A stretch of DNA of 14,010 bases from QHXN01 sp032162705 (lineage in GTDB: Bacteria; Acidobacteriota; Blastocatellia; Pyrinomonadales; Pyrinomonadaceae), in the NCBI GenBank assembly GCA_032162705.1, contig JAVRON010000100.1, forward strand, positions 1 to 14,010. Reading direction: 5' to 3'. Below the pieces are notes generated by a model, which worked only from the letters and a program-made list of their open reading frames with translations, ran no database searches and was not told the DNA's origin. A program made the position numbers and the translations under genes. Of this stretch, positions 13,723 to 14,010 are shown one piece after another (the stretch's first letter is position 1; the number at the start of each line of letters is the position of its first letter).

Positions 13723-13917
13723 ATGAAGCCGGTAATAGTTTTGGCCCTTGCCTGGGTGATTATCATCGGTGCGCTGATGATTATCCCTTACAACGGGGGC
13801 ATCGTCGTCGAGTGCATCGCGTGCGGCGCTATGCTCACACGGGTACTCGGCCTGATTTCAATCGTCATCGGCGTGGCCGGGTTCATGGCGGGAAAGAACG
13901 CGGGCGCTGGAAGGTAA
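13723..13917 (+). CDS. Small two-helix membrane protein of unknown function
   Basis: A 64-residue protein that I do not recognise. It has two hydrophobic helices, about 4-22 (VIVLALAWVIIIGALMIIP) and about 36-56 (MLTRVLGLISIVIGVAGFM), joined by a loop with Cys31 and Cys34 in ECIACG, and a short basic C-terminus (GKNAGAGR). The CxxC pair could bind metal or form a disulfide, but there is no further support. The excellent ribosome site and hydrophobic pattern make it a likely real gene. It stands alone, 369 bp after the S9 gene, and is followed by a folded segment at 13929-13968. Confidence 0.7.
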   Translation: MKPVIVLALAWVIIIGALMIIPYNGGIVVECIACGAMLTRVLGLISIVIGVAGFMAGKNAGAGR

Positions 13918-13928
13918 GAGGCGACTCT

Positions 13929-13968
13929 GGCGGGTATATCAGCTTAACAACCACCCGCCCGAAGCTGA
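13929..13968 (+). other. Interlocking inverted repeats (pseudoknot-like)
   Basis: GGCGGGT (13929-13935) pairs with ACCCGCC (13953-13959), and TCAGCTT (13939-13945), inside that loop, pairs with AAGCTGA (13962-13968). Both stems are 7 bp and perfect, and their order is that of an H-type pseudoknot or of two alternative hairpins. It lies 11 bases after the stop of the small membrane protein and may be its 3' end structure. The 2-base connector (13960-13961) would strain a true pseudoknot. Confidence 0.45.
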
Positions 13969-14010
13969 CCTTGAGACGGGACGAAAGAGAGAAGCGCGCG
14001 GAAGATTCTG

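Overview
The window is GC-rich DNA from a Gram-negative-type bacterium. Several things point towards Acidobacteriota, probably the Blastocatellia/Pyrinomonas side: a TonB-like protein with a CxxC...CxxDG zinc ribbon at its N-terminus, a menaquinone-type methyltransferase, many short palindromes, and heptamer repeat arrays in the gaps between genes. This placement is inference; no rRNA or marker gene is present to confirm it.

Layout. Positions 1-8049 are read leftwards in two blocks. Block A (5420 to 65) holds two DppB/DppC-type ABC permeases, a large membrane-anchored TIR-domain protein with its own probable promoter, and a class IV-like histone-deacetylase-family hydrolase. Block B (8049 to 5742) holds a secreted, catalytically dead M16 peptidase homologue followed by UbiE/MenG. 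From the divergent gap at 8050-8418 onward everything reads rightwards: a zinc-ribbon/TonB C-terminal-domain protein with a clear terminator, an ATP-grasp ligase, an S9 prolyl-oligopeptidase-family serine peptidase, and a 64-residue two-helix membrane protein.

Most genes look like ordinary housekeeping or accessory functions: transport, quinone synthesis, envelope energy coupling and peptide turnover. The most interesting gene is the TIR protein. It reads as N-terminal helix, two PKD-like domains, one bacterial Ig-like domain, a Pro/Thr linker, a second helix, a beta-rich domain and a C-terminal TIR domain with the NADase-type glutamate in place. This resembles the order of parts in animal IL-1-receptor-type proteins (Ig ectodomain, membrane, TIR), presumably by convergence.

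The gaps between genes hold much non-coding structure. There are heptamer tandem arrays arranged as inverted pairs at 5492-5609 and 9803-9959, and a perfect 23-bp inverted repeat of the same style at 11280-11358. A triple 25-bp repeat lies at 6521-6595, a 69-bp element with perfect 13-bp ends at 5622-5690, and a cluster of GCCCC/GGGGC hairpins at 43-124 that also encodes the C-terminal tail of the deacetylase gene. Two coding regions carry in-frame minisatellites: 12 bp in the TIR linker and 18 bp in the S9 propeller. No tRNA, rRNA, CRISPR array or transposase was found.
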